A DNA stretch of 64,000 nt from DATASD01 sp035276765 (GTDB taxonomy: Bacteria; Patescibacteriota; Saccharimonadia; Saccharimonadales; UBA4665). The translations under genes and the position numbers were made by a program. The notes under the pieces are model-generated. The model searched no databases. It was not told the DNA's origin and saw nothing but the letters and a program-made list of their open reading frames with translations. The stretch lies in the NCBI GenBank assembly GCA_035276765.1, contig DATELH010000002.1, forward strand, positions 434,001-498,000. Reading direction: 5' to 3'. The stretch's first letter is position 1, and every line of letters begins with the position of its first letter. Positions 45,385-53,402 of the stretch are shown piece by piece.

Positions 45385-45983
45385 GACACCACCCCTATGT
45401 ACGAAAACATCAGCACGCGGCGATGCTCAAAATGCGCGCCGCTACAGGTCATCAGCAACACAGTGTTCGGCAAATTGGCCTCGCGAATATTGGCATTGTT
45501 GGGGTCAACGGTAGTATCGCCACGGTATGCAAAAAGTAATGTTGCGCCGGCCGTGTTCGTTACGCGCAACAACTCTTGCGACGCAACACCGCTCAGCGGC
45601 ATAAAAACCGCCGGAATATCGTGCCCGTAAATAATCGGCGTCACCGGAGCAGGCACTTCGCCCGACCCCTGCATGTAAAACGCATGCGTCCGGTCAATCG
45701 TCCACGTTTGTGAGCTTTGGGTATACGCGCCCGGCTTAACGCCAAGCGTTATATTGAGCCTTGGCAAAGTTATCGAGGCAGGCATGCTGAGCTGCATAGT
45801 TGGCGAGGTGCTTGGCTGAATCTGCTTGGAGGCTTGAGCCAGCTGCGTAGCGTTCACCTTGGCGCCTTCATGCCGCTGCCACGCACTCTGCACCTGAGGC
45901 CACACCAAATATGCGCCGCCTACAACGACAAGTAACGCAGCTGCCCAGGGCAGAGATTTACGGAAAAAGATAAGCCCACACAT
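45381..45983 (-). CDS. Sortase family transpeptidase
   Basis: A 200-residue sortase with one N-terminal membrane helix (WAAALLVVVGGAYLVW). The catalytic residues are in place: His121 in IIYGHD, Cys180 in LLMTCSG and Arg188/189 in FEHRRV. Sortases cleave an LPxTG-type signal and join the protein to the envelope or to another subunit. The gene immediately upstream encodes a 63-aa protein with LPNTS, the obvious substrate. A start with AGGAG seven nt upstream and an ATGA overlap with the GT2 gene place it firmly in the operon. Confidence 0.92.
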   Translation of the reverse strand: MCGLIFFRKSLPWAAALLVVVGGAYLVWPQVQSAWQRHEGAKVNATQLAQASKQIQPSTSPTMQLSMPASITLPRLNITLGVKPGAYTQSSQTWTIDRTHAFYMQGSGEVPAPVTPIIYGHDIPAVFMPLSGVASQELLRVTNTAGATLLFAYRGDTTVDPNNANIREANLPNTVLLMTCSGAHFEHRRVLMFSYIGVVS

Positions 45984-46009
45984 GCCACCACTCCTACATC
46001 CGTACGGTG

Positions 46010-46201
46010 TTAGGCGCGATATGCACGGCGCATAATGCGCACGAGCAATTGGGTCAGCAGGGCGGTGCCGCCGATAACGACTGCGCTCCCCGCCAAAATG
46101 GTACCGAGCGTGTTCCCGGAAGTGTTTGGCAATGCAACAACTCCCGTACCTGTTACTACTACACTTCCGATTGCTGATCCTGCGCCTTTGCCACCGTACA
46201 T
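46010..46201 (-). CDS. 63-aa LPNTS-type sortase substrate
   Basis: A tiny protein that is almost only a cell-wall sorting signal: LPNTS at 24-28, a membrane helix at 33-55 (GTILAGSAVVIGGTALLTQL) and a basic tail (RIMRRAYRA). Only 23 residues, rich in Gly and Val, precede the motif and there is no normal signal peptide. Cleavage by the neighbouring sortase would leave a peptide of about 27 residues attached to the envelope. AAGGAG five nt before the ATG is a strong start. It is the first gene of the operon. Confidence 0.85.
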   Translation of the reverse strand: MYGGKGAGSAIGSVVVTGTGVVALPNTSGNTLGTILAGSAVVIGGTALLTQLLVRIMRRAYRA

Positions 46202-46220
46202 ACTGACTCCTTGGAAATTT

Positions 46221-46250
46221 AAAAGGGACGTGGCTTTACGGCCAGTCCCT
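46221..46250 (-). promoter_or_regulatory. Leader hairpin before sortase-substrate gene
   Basis: On the minus strand AGGGAC...GTCCCT with an inner GGC/GCC, followed by TTTT, stands 20 nt before the ATG at 46201. It could be a partial terminator, an mRNA 5' protector or the expression platform of a small regulator. No riboswitch class can be assigned. Confidence 0.5.
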
Positions 46251-46274
46251 CTGAAACACTTTGTTATTAAGTTA

Positions 46275-46303
46275 ATAATACCACATACTTACGTAGTTGT
46301 AAA
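46275..46303 (-). promoter_or_regulatory. Promoter of sortase/GT2 operon
   Basis: TTTACA (46298-46303), a 17-nt spacer and TATTAT (46275-46280) on the minus strand. Transcription should start near 46268, giving a leader of about 67 nt with the hairpin. Confidence 0.75.
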
Positions 46304-46344
46304 TACTTTATATACTGCTTGAGCTAAAATGCAAGAAAGCCAGG

Positions 46345-46797
46345 TTACTCCCAGCCGTACTCCGAAAAAGTAACGCCCTGTTCAATACACTCCAGAGCAT
46401 GCCGCACGTAGTCGATGGTGTTTTCGGGCAAGTTGCTAGCGGGGAACCACGATAGGTCGTCGCATTTTTCGGGCTCCATATTGCGTAACTCGCCACTGTA
46501 GCGCGTGGCTTTGAAGTAAAAATCCACATACTCGTCGGCGTTGGTGCTGGCAACTTCGGAGTGGCGATGCATAACGTGCACCACTTCAAGGTCGGCAGGC
46601 GCAATGGTAATGCCGGCTTCCTCGGAGGCTTCGCGGATCATGGCCTGCGTCACAGGCTCGCCACCATCAACGTGACCAGCAACCAAACCGTATTGACCGT
46701 CACGATGGCCCGTGTTGGCCCGCCGAAGCAGCAAAATTTTGCCACCTTGCTCAAGTACCAAAAACACCGCTGTTTTGAGTCGAAAATGGTCTCGCAT
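46345..46797 (-). CDS. Nudix hydrolase
   Basis: A 150-residue Nudix protein; the box reads GHVDGGEPVTQAMIREASEE then AGI, complete. The MRDHFRLK start is set by TATGAT six nt upstream, in contrast to a six-codon longer frame. It is divergent from the DUF457 gene with a 60-nt shared promoter region. Confidence 0.9.
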   Translation of the reverse strand: MRDHFRLKTAVFLVLEQGGKILLLRRANTGHRDGQYGLVAGHVDGGEPVTQAMIREASEEAGITIAPADLEVVHVMHRHSEVASTNADEYVDFYFKATRYSGELRNMEPEKCDDLSWFPASNLPENTIDYVRHALECIEQGVTFSEYGWE

Positions 46798-46803
46798 GGA
46801 TTT

Positions 46804-46809
46804 ATCATA
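46804..46809 (-). promoter_or_regulatory. -10 element for leaderless Nudix gene
   Basis: TATGAT on the minus strand ends six nt before the ATG at 46797. Confidence 0.55.
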
Positions 46810-46845
46810 CCGCAAAAACCGCGCGTCGTGCTATAAAAACAAGCG

Positions 46846-46851
46846 TATACT
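46846..46851 (+). promoter_or_regulatory. -10 element for leaderless DUF457 gene
   Basis: TATACT ends six nt before the ATG at 46858. With the divergent element at 46804 it makes a compact 60-nt two-way promoter. Confidence 0.65.
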
Positions 46852-46857
46852 TTGGTT

Positions 46858-47436
46858 ATGACCGGACGGACGCACGACCTTGCCGCCATTACCGCCCTCG
46901 GCGCCATTGTTTTTATCGAACCAATGCGCAGCTTTACGCTCGCTACAGCCCTCACGGCTGTTTTAGCCAACCAGATTGGCGGCATTTTGCCCGACATCGA
47001 CCAACCCACGGCACCGCTTTGGCGAAACCTGCCGGTCGGCAAGTTTTTTGGACGGATTTTTGATAAGCTCCTGGGCGGGCACCGCTTTCTAACGCACTCG
47101 CTCCTCGGCGTGGCGCTGTTCGGGTTTTTGGCGCGCATGCTTTTGCTGTTTATTCATCCGCTCATGCCGCATGTTGATGTCGGTCTGGTGTGGTGGGCGT
47201 TTATTATCGGCATTTTGTCGCACCTAGTGATGGACAGTTTTACGAAAGAGGGCGTGCCGTGGCTGCTACCAATCCCTATTAAGTTCGGCTTTCCGCCGGC
47301 CAAAAGCATGCGCCTTACCACTGGCAAGTTCGCCGAGGTGCTATTGGTTTTTCCCGGCATCATCGCGTTCGACATCTGGTTTTGCGCCAGCCACTACCAC
47401 TATTTGCTCACATTCGTGCACCAGCACTTAGTATAG
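46858..47436 (+). CDS. Membrane-bound metal-dependent hydrolase (DUF457/YdjM-like)
   Basis: A 192-residue membrane protein. MTGRTHDLAA at the start, ILPDIDQPTAPL and GGHRFLTHSL then GILSHLVMDSFTKEGVPWL match the YdjM/DUF457 family, with His/Asp residues likely to bind metal at the membrane face. Members are poorly understood; links to envelope stress are proposed. It ends next to the convergent receiver-like gene. Confidence 0.88.
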   Translation: MTGRTHDLAAITALGAIVFIEPMRSFTLATALTAVLANQIGGILPDIDQPTAPLWRNLPVGKFFGRIFDKLLGGHRFLTHSLLGVALFGFLARMLLLFIHPLMPHVDVGLVWWAFIIGILSHLVMDSFTKEGVPWLLPIPIKFGFPPAKSMRLTTGKFAEVLLVFPGIIAFDIWFCASHYHYLLTFVHQHLV

Positions 47437-48009
47437 CTACGACGAGGCGGCGCCGTACACTTCAAGGCGCGTTACAAGCGGCCCGAGGTGGTGCATCCTG
47501 TTTTTGGTAAGGTCGAGCCCGCGGTCGATCTCGACCCCCTGCAGTGCCAACGGGTCGCCCGACATGCCAATAATGGGCCAGCCCAACTGGTACTTTCCAA
47601 CGATATGCGCGACCATGGCGGCATCACTTTTAAAGTCGTTACGCGAAACAATGGTCTCTGTTGGTGGCGGGGCCGGAGCCGGTTGCCGGGCAAAAAAGGA
47701 ACGCAGGCGACTCCAGCCGGTTGGTTTTTCGGCCACGAGGAGCTCTGGTGGTATATCGGACCCGGCATACGGCCCGACAAAATCAGGGCGCGGGCCGGTT
47801 GCTCGCTGGAAAGTAGTCAGCGTGCCGTCAAGCACCAGCGCGGTCGCGCCCATGAGCTGCTCGTCGCCATTGATTGCTCCTAAAAGCACCTCATGTGCTT
47901 CATTAAGCGAGCCCGCACGCGCCACTACTTCGTGACCGTGCTGGGTTAGTTCTTTGTTGATGTCCGAAAAAGCCATCGGCGCATCCTCGAATACAATTAC
48001 ATGAGCCAC
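47437..48009 (-). CDS. Hypothetical receiver-like protein
   Basis: A 190-residue soluble protein. HVIVFEDAPMAFSDINKELT resembles the first strand and helix of a response-regulator receiver domain (acidic ED after strand 1), followed by GHEVVARAGSLNEAHEVL and ATALVLDGTL, where the third strand ends in an Asp. A long Pro-rich linker (RQPAPAPPPTE) interrupts it near 110. There is no DNA-binding domain. Start GTG 48009 is set by TACACT six nt upstream; a TTG three nt before is the alternative. It may be an atypical signalling protein. Confidence 0.65.
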   Translation of the reverse strand: MAHVIVFEDAPMAFSDINKELTQHGHEVVARAGSLNEAHEVLLGAINGDEQLMGATALVLDGTLTTFQRATGPRPDFVGPYAGSDIPPELLVAEKPTGWSRLRSFFARQPAPAPPPTETIVSRNDFKSDAAMVAHIVGKYQLGWPIIGMSGDPLALQGVEIDRGLDLTKNRMHHLGPLVTRLEVYGAASS

Positions 48010-48015
48010 CAAAGT

Positions 48016-48021
48016 AGTGTA
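48016..48021 (-). promoter_or_regulatory. -10 element for leaderless receiver-like gene
   Basis: TACACT on the minus strand ends six nt before the GTG at 48009. Confidence 0.5.
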
Positions 48022-48071
48022 CGCAACAAAGCTTAAATTGCAATAAAACTTGTCTTTTTTAGTTTTTATGA

Positions 48072-48077
48072 TATTAT
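48072..48077 (+). promoter_or_regulatory. -10 element for leaderless membrane protein gene
   Basis: TATTAT ends six nt before the ATG at 48084, in a divergent arrangement with the element at 48016. Confidence 0.6.
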
Positions 48078-48083
48078 ATATCT

Positions 48084-48350
48084 ATGTTTGAGAAACTTAC
48101 TACGGGTTTACAGGGATGGAACACAGCGTATAGCGAGCGCCAGAAACTGCAGCACACTTACTTGGCTTTGATCGCCGTACTGACGGTTGTTGCCGGCCTG
48201 GTAAGCTTAGTTTCGCCAAGCGCGGGCCACCGCCTGATGTACATAGTCTTGGCCGCCGTGATTGCGTTTGCTACGAACGCCATTGTTTGGAACTTGCTCA
48301 ACTCGGGCTTGCTGGCCAAGCTCAGTGCAACCGCGCGCCGGCGCAAATAA
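48084..48350 (+). CDS. Small two-helix membrane protein
   Basis: An 88-residue protein with two membrane segments (YLALIAVLTVVAGLVSLVS and LMYIVLAAVIAFATNAIVW) and a very basic end (TARRRK). Function unknown. It is convergent with the Fur gene, one nt apart. Confidence 0.75.
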   Translation: MFEKLTTGLQGWNTAYSERQKLQHTYLALIAVLTVVAGLVSLVSPSAGHRLMYIVLAAVIAFATNAIVWNLLNSGLLAKLSATARRRK

Positions 48351-48351
48351 T

Positions 48352-48783
48352 TTAAGCGTATTTCTTTTGACAATCGGCGCACACGCCATCAACCTCGAGT
48401 TGGTGGCGTTTTGGCGTAAAGCCAAACTGGCGCGTGACTTTGGCGATAAACTCGTCAACAAGCGCGTCGTCATGGATATCGACCACCTTGCCACATCGCA
48501 AGCAACTTAAGTGATGATGATGCGCCAAAAAGCTGTCGGATAGTTCGAGCTTATATTTCCAACCGATGTAAATGCGATGCACGATGCCGAGCTCTTCGAA
48601 CAGGGAAATGTTGCGGTATACGCTGGCGCGGTCGAGCTTGCCAACGGCCTTTTTGGTGAGTTCGGCCATAGACTGCGGTTCGGGCGTGTTGAGCAAATCG
48701 AACACGATTTGGCGCGCCTTGGTCATGCTGTAACCGCGGCCAGCCAGTACGTTTTGTAGCAATATTTTTTCGCTTTGCGACAT
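48352..48783 (-). CDS. Fur-family metalloregulator
   Basis: A 143-residue regulator: winged helix at about 15-80 (TKARQIVFDLL, SMAELTKKAVGKLDRASVYRN) and a metal-binding C-terminal domain with HHHH at 88-91, CLRC at 94-97 and CADC at 135-138, so the structural zinc site is complete. Fur/Zur/PerR proteins repress metal or peroxide genes; the metal cannot be told. The MSQSEK start follows a TATGAT by seven nt; longer frames lack support. Confidence 0.92.
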   Translation of the reverse strand: MSQSEKILLQNVLAGRGYSMTKARQIVFDLLNTPEPQSMAELTKKAVGKLDRASVYRNISLFEELGIVHRIYIGWKYKLELSDSFLAHHHHLSCLRCGKVVDIHDDALVDEFIAKVTRQFGFTPKRHQLEVDGVCADCQKKYA

Positions 48784-48790
48784 AGCGGCA

Positions 48791-48796
48791 ATCATA
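48791..48796 (-). promoter_or_regulatory. -10 element for leaderless Fur gene
   Basis: TATGAT on the minus strand ends seven nt before the ATG at 48783. Confidence 0.5.
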
Positions 48797-48850
48797 TCAC
48801 AAATTGCAACTTTTTTGCAATATTGCAGTATGTTTTTGTACGCTGGTACT

Positions 48851-49801
48851 ATGAATAAACCTTTTACGCATGAAACAACCCTTATCGCCGACGGCGTTGG
48901 AAAACTTACCCAGAACCTGGAATCGCGCGGTTTGGCGCTCGGCGGGAAAGCGGCAAACCGGCTGCTTGCCGGAGAAGCGACAAGCCCTTTCAACAGGGAA
49001 GCGCAAGTTAAACAATGCTTTACCGAGGCCGGACAAAACCTCAGCCGCGGCTTTTATGGCAAACACATTACTCCACATAACGTAGCCGAAATGAATGCTT
49101 TGCTAGCTGGCCACGTTGTGTTATTGCCCCAGCCCAACCAACATGGCAATATGGAGATTTTTCCGGCCGTGGTGTCGCCCGAAGGCTTGGCCACACCGGA
49201 ACGCATGAAGATAACGGCGATCACCAACAACACCTACAACCCGCGCGGCATTACGCCCGACCAGCATTTCCACTTGTCGGCTATTGCCCAAAGCGAAACC
49301 AAAGGCATTGGCTTGCACCGCAACGAGCGTCCAGACCCAACCGCAATCGATCCCGAGCACTTGATTGCCGTCTACGGGGTGAGTCGCAGCACCAGCCTCA
49401 CTGAATCGTGGCAGCAAGGTCACCATCCAAACCACAACGACCGCCAAACAAGCACCGTCATAAGCAGCGCGACGAAACGCGGCATGTTCGCAAGCCGTTA
49501 TATCGACCAAAGTGTCGTGCCCGCTACCGAAACCGTAACCCTGCAAGCCTATGCAACCCAAGACGCGCCCATGCTTTCCGTACACACCTCCCAAAAGGTT
49601 ACAGCAACGCCGAACTTCACCATCCTGTGGCACGAAAATTTGGTCGATCCGGAGCTGCAGCCGCTCAAAGGCGACGCCACACTCGACATCGCCGGCCAGC
49701 CGCACAACGCGCTGCAAGTGGTGCAAGGCGTGGGCTATATGAGCCTCACCGAAAACGCTACCGCCTGGTATAACACCCAACAACTAACGGAGCACCTCTA
49801 A
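48851..49801 (+). CDS. Hypothetical 316-aa protein
   Basis: A soluble protein without signal or membrane segment. VVLLPQPNQHGNMEIFPAVV, GITPDQHFHLSAIAQSE and HLIAVYGVSRSTSLTESW give a mixed alpha/beta look with many His. No family recognised. A weak TACGCT six nt before the ATG fits the leaderless pattern. The next gene starts at the base after its stop. Confidence 0.68.
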   Translation: MNKPFTHETTLIADGVGKLTQNLESRGLALGGKAANRLLAGEATSPFNREAQVKQCFTEAGQNLSRGFYGKHITPHNVAEMNALLAGHVVLLPQPNQHGNMEIFPAVVSPEGLATPERMKITAITNNTYNPRGITPDQHFHLSAIAQSETKGIGLHRNERPDPTAIDPEHLIAVYGVSRSTSLTESWQQGHHPNHNDRQTSTVISSATKRGMFASRYIDQSVVPATETVTLQAYATQDAPMLSVHTSQKVTATPNFTILWHENLVDPELQPLKGDATLDIAGQPHNALQVVQGVGYMSLTENATAWYNTQQLTEHL

Positions 49802-50197
49802 ATGGAAGCGTCACCAGGGCAAGAAACAAACTCGTTTGCGGCTTATATGGGCGCCATCGACAACTTATTCGCCCAGCATGCTAACGAAGAAATCACCGGC
49901 GATACCTTTGTCGCCCAAGCGGCAGCAATTGTGGGCGAGTTTGAGCAAAACGAAACCAAACAGGCCGAGTTCGCGTTGTTTAGCGCCCAGCTGCGTACCA
50001 TGGTGGCCGCCATGGCTTGCTGTTCGCCCGAAACCGAAGCCGCTTTTCGCAACAACCCGTTTTTTACGCCACCTGAGCAAGAGCATGCGCTTTGCGCCGA
50101 CGATCACAGCGAAAACCCGAAAAGCGAGAGAACCGGCAAGAAAAAGAAAAAGTCGGCCGGCTTGGTAGGTGTATTTGCCATGAGCGTGTTTTCGTAA
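49802..50197 (+). CDS. Hypothetical 131-aa protein
   Basis: Acidic helical N-terminal part (ANEEITGDTFVAQAAAIVGE, then EFEQNETKQAEFALFSAQLR) and a very basic C-terminal end (RTGKKKKKSAG) followed by a short hydrophobic patch (LVGVFAMSVFS). It is directly fused in transcription to the preceding gene (TAA then ATG). The family is unknown. Confidence 0.62.
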   Translation: MEASPGQETNSFAAYMGAIDNLFAQHANEEITGDTFVAQAAAIVGEFEQNETKQAEFALFSAQLRTMVAAMACCSPETEAAFRNNPFFTPPEQEHALCADDHSENPKSERTGKKKKKSAGLVGVFAMSVFS

Positions 50198-50264
50198 GCT
50201 CCAGCAAATCATCAAGTTGTTGCTATACTATGTAGGCGAGGTGGATCGAACAGGTCTACTTTTT

Positions 50265-51581
50265 ATGAGCAAACAATTTTACGATTACTATCGCCCGGAC
50301 GAAGATGGGCTGCATCCACGGCAAAAACCAATTGCCGGTTCTGACGTGCCCGGCGCACGCAGTGGCGGTCGGCGCCAGATCACCATGGACGGCTTGCAAG
50401 AAGAGCCGGACCGCACCAAAAAACCCTCACGCCGTGAAGCCCGCAAGTACGAAAAACAGTTACGCAAAGACGGTGGCCTGCCGCCCGACCAACAAGGCTT
50501 TGGCGAACCGCCCAAAAAGAAACGCCGCTGGCTGAAACGCACTTTGTGGGCGTTGTTCACCTTGATTTTTATCGCGCTCGTTGGCGCTTCTTGGGTCGGT
50601 TGGAAATTCCTCAAAGAAACCACAAAAGTGTTTGGCGGCACGCCGCTCGGCAACGCAGCCAAACTTATGCAGCCAACCACGCTCAGCGGGGAAGACGCCG
50701 GGCACGTCAACATCTTGATTGCTGGCAACTCCGTGGACGACCCCGGGCATGGCGGGGCTTCGCTTACAGATTCCATTATGGTTTTGAGCATCAACACGCA
50801 CACCAAACAGGGTTACATGTTTAGTGTGCCGCGTGATTTATGGGTGAACATTTCGGGCGAGGGCTACGCCAAAATCAACGACGTCTACCCGCTTGGCAAC
50901 AGCGACAACTTCCACGAGGCCGGCTATCCGGACGGCGGCATGGGCTTGCTCGAAAAGACCATCCAGGAACACTTTAAGATTCCGATCAATTACTATGCGC
51001 TCGTCAATTACACCGCGCTTAAAAATATTGTGAACGCTGTGGGCGGCATTGACGTGAACATTCAAAGTACCGACCCACGCGGCTTGTACGACCCGAACAT
51101 AAATGTGAACGATGGCGGGCCGCTGCGCTTACCAAACGGCGTAAACCATCTCGACGGCCAAACCGCACTCAACCTGGCGCGGGCCCGCGGCGACCCAACG
51201 GGCGACGGCCGTGTGGCATACGGCTTCCCTCGCAGTGACTTCGACCGCACGCAGCACCAACGGCAGCTGCTCGTCGCAATCCAAGGTAAAATGCAGAGCG
51301 CCGGCGTGCTCATAAACCCGATCAAGCTTGGGCATGTGCTGGACGGCATTGGCAATAATGTAACAACCGACCTCAAGATCAACGAAGCGCGCAAACTGGT
51401 GGGCTTGGTGCGCGGCATTGGTACCGGCAACATGCAGTCGCTTGCCCTGGCTAGCGACACCAAAAACTACCTCAAGAGCTACAGCGCGCCAGGCGGGCAA
51501 TCGGCACTCATTCCAGCAGCGGGCATCAACGATTACTCCGAAATCCAAGGCTACATCCAACCTTTACTCGGCAGTTTGTAA
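50265..51581 (+). CDS. LCP (LytR-CpsA-Psr) family glycopolymer ligase
   Basis: A 438-residue protein: a long charged cytoplasmic N-terminus, a membrane helix at 94-113 (LWALFTLIFIALVGASWVGW) and an LCP domain from about 150. HVNILIAGNS, TDSIMVLSINTHTK, SVPRDLWVNI, AKINDVY, VGGIDVNI and HLDGQTALNLARARG are all hallmark stretches with the Arg residues that hold the lipid pyrophosphate. LCP enzymes transfer glycopolymers from lipid carrier to peptidoglycan or protein, and this one probably attaches the glycans made by the operons to the left. ATG 50265 is chosen; TATACT about 40 nt upstream may be the promoter. Confidence 0.93.
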   Translation: MSKQFYDYYRPDEDGLHPRQKPIAGSDVPGARSGGRRQITMDGLQEEPDRTKKPSRREARKYEKQLRKDGGLPPDQQGFGEPPKKKRRWLKRTLWALFTLIFIALVGASWVGWKFLKETTKVFGGTPLGNAAKLMQPTTLSGEDAGHVNILIAGNSVDDPGHGGASLTDSIMVLSINTHTKQGYMFSVPRDLWVNISGEGYAKINDVYPLGNSDNFHEAGYPDGGMGLLEKTIQEHFKIPINYYALVNYTALKNIVNAVGGIDVNIQSTDPRGLYDPNINVNDGGPLRLPNGVNHLDGQTALNLARARGDPTGDGRVAYGFPRSDFDRTQHQRQLLVAIQGKMQSAGVLINPIKLGHVLDGIGNNVTTDLKINEARKLVGLVRGIGTGNMQSLALASDTKNYLKSYSAPGGQSALIPAAGINDYSEIQGYIQPLLGSL

Positions 51582-51607
51582 GTAGTTGCAAAAATCAAAG
51601 ATTGTGG

Positions 51608-51613
51608 TATTTT
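51608..51613 (+). promoter_or_regulatory. -10 element for leaderless gene
   Basis: TATTTT ends six nt before the ATG at 51620. Confidence 0.45.
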
Positions 51614-51619
51614 TGTAGT

Positions 51620-52243
51620 ATGTTGACTTTTGAGAGGTGTAACAAGCCGAGCGCGTACAAGCTCGCCAAAAACGTGCCGCAAGTGCTGACCTCTGCACAA
51701 AACAGAGAGATAGAGACGCACATTGCGTATTGGGAGGAGCGTTCAAAGCGCAATGATACGGAAGGGGATATGGCCGTGGCCGAAGTAGCCATTCAGATTG
51801 TCGAGCAGTTCAAGAATGAATCAGTGCGAGAACTTTACACTGGTTATTATGCGACAATGCGTCGTTATAAACTTGGCTTGCTTGCCCAGTCTTATTTGTG
51901 CCAACACCTGATGAAGGACGAACAAACCACACAGTTCCATATTTATACCAGCGACAGCCCTTATCCGGCCATTGCTCCCGAAATTGGGTTGCTAAGCGAT
52001 GCAACGTGGGAGCCGCTCGACCCGCGTGTCCACCTTGATACCGAAACCGCCGACCTCGAAATTGGGCCGATGCGAGCGCCCAACGCCGACGAAACGTGGT
52101 ACCGTTCCAAGAACAACTTATATGTGCGCCGTACCGCAACAGCACAGCCGTCGCCGGAGTATAGCGCAATGGCAGAGCAGCAGGGTCTGTCACCCGACTA
52201 CTCGCAAATGCAGACACTTTTTCCTTATATAGCTACGTCATAG
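51620..52243 (+). CDS. Hypothetical 207-aa protein
   Basis: Soluble, helix-rich in the first half (TSAQNREIETHIAYWEERSK, then VRELYTGYYATMRRYKLG) with a more extended second half. No family. The start at 51620 is set by the -10-like hexamer. It is convergent with the kinase-like gene, one nt apart. Confidence 0.62.
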   Translation: MLTFERCNKPSAYKLAKNVPQVLTSAQNREIETHIAYWEERSKRNDTEGDMAVAEVAIQIVEQFKNESVRELYTGYYATMRRYKLGLLAQSYLCQHLMKDEQTTQFHIYTSDSPYPAIAPEIGLLSDATWEPLDPRVHLDTETADLEIGPMRAPNADETWYRSKNNLYVRRTATAQPSPEYSAMAEQQGLSPDYSQMQTLFPYIATS

Positions 52244-52244
52244 C

Positions 52245-52946
52245 TCACGGCGTGTATTGCACATCTTGTGTAAGCAGACGTTCAAGCGCGTAGGCAACCG
52301 GTGTTTCCGCGCCACTCATTTCGATATATTCAACAGCATGCTGTTTGCAACTAAGCTCAAGGTTGTAGCTGCCCACTCGGATTTGCTCAGCGAATGCTTG
52401 GCGTTTTTCGACATTCCAACCGCGCGCCCAATGTTTGCCCGGGTTTTCCTCGATGGCTTTTTCGAGCCGCTTTATATTTTCGTGCCTGTCTTGGTTGCCA
52501 AGCACTACTGCCCGCAATGGATACTCCTTGCGCAAGCCAGCGATGTTGCGCGGCCGGAGGGCGAGGCCTTCGGCGAGAGTGGAAATTTGCCGGTCCATGT
52601 TTGTGCGAAGCGCAGGTCGGATCCCGTGCTCAAATACATAGTTGCTTTGTGCAATGCGTGAACGTACAAAATGCATGGGCACTTGTCTGGCTATGCGCGC
52701 CCAATCTACATCATCTCGATAGCGCGCACGCTCCTCAAACATACGGAATAGCGCGAAAGGCCGGCGACTTTCAGCCACTATACCAGTATCGACCAGGCGA
52801 TTCCAGTTGTGCCAAAGTGTACTGCGCTGTGCGTCAGAAGAAACCGTATCAAGGGGTAATTGGCTCCGCAAAGCAGTCGCCAGAGTGGTTTTACCAACCG
52901 TTGTTTCGCCACCGATGCAAAATAATTGTGTTTCTCCGGTCGCCAC
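52245..52946 (-). CDS. P-loop kinase-like protein
   Basis: A 233-residue protein with a Walker A GETTVGKTT at 13-21, then SSDAQR near 36 as in zeta-toxin and predicted small-molecule kinases (AAA_33 group). ALRKEYPL and the later VVLGNQDRHENIKRL are consistent with the NMP-kinase-like fold. The substrate is unknown. Start is GTG with AGGAG ten nt upstream. No antitoxin partner lies next to it, so a toxin role is not supported. Confidence 0.75.
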   Translation of the reverse strand: MATGETQLFCIGGETTVGKTTLATALRSQLPLDTVSSDAQRSTLWHNWNRLVDTGIVAESRRPFALFRMFEERARYRDDVDWARIARQVPMHFVRSRIAQSNYVFEHGIRPALRTNMDRQISTLAEGLALRPRNIAGLRKEYPLRAVVLGNQDRHENIKRLEKAIEENPGKHWARGWNVEKRQAFAEQIRVGSYNLELSCKQHAVEYIEMSGAETPVAYALERLLTQDVQYTP

Positions 52947-53029
52947 AGTTCTCTCACTCCTGACGTTTAATGTAATTATAACATTTTGTGTTAGCCCGTT
53001 GGACGGTTTGGCCTGACAGCAAGGTGCGC

Positions 53030-53035
53030 TATAAT
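53030..53035 (+). promoter_or_regulatory. -10 element for leaderless Clp operon
   Basis: A consensus TATAAT ends seven nt before the ATG at 53043. Confidence 0.7.
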
Positions 53036-53042
53036 AAAGCTT

Positions 53043-53402
53043 ATGATTTTCGAGCTATTCCGCTGGTGGTATGGTGCGGGTTGGCAAAAGATGATACACA
53101 ACATCACAGTAGGGCCAGTATCGGTTGAACGTAATTTTTCGGTCGCAATTTTGCTCGAAACGTTGTTCGCACCCTGGAAGCGCATGATAACGGTGAGCGG
53201 CAAAGCACTTGATGCGCGTATTCAAGCCATGTTGGATAATCTCGTGTCGCGCTGCGTGGGCTTTTTTGTGCGCCTGTTCGTATTGATCGCAGCCGCCTTG
53301 TCCATTGCTGGAACTTTTGTGGCTGCTGTAGCGGTAGCTGCTGCCTGGCCGCTCGTGCCAGCCTTAATCGTCTATTGTGCCGTCAGGGGGATTACAGGAT
53401 GA
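53043..53402 (+). CDS. Small membrane protein upstream of AAA+ gene
   Basis: A 119-residue protein with an amphipathic N-terminal half and two hydrophobic segments near the end (CVGFFVRLFVLIAAALSIAG, then VAAVAVAAAWPLVPALIVY). Its stop overlaps the start of the AAA+ gene by ATGA, so the two proteins are made together. It is a candidate membrane partner or adaptor of the AAA+ protein. Confidence 0.75.
   Translation: MIFELFRWWYGAGWQKMIHNITVGPVSVERNFSVAILLETLFAPWKRMITVSGKALDARIQAMLDNLVSRCVGFFVRLFVLIAAALSIAGTFVAAVAVAAAWPLVPALIVYCAVRGITG

Noticed and set aside
52245..52946. Zeta-toxin of a toxin-antitoxin pair
   Set aside because: The P-loop fits, but no small antitoxin gene is adjacent on the same strand; called only a kinase-like protein.
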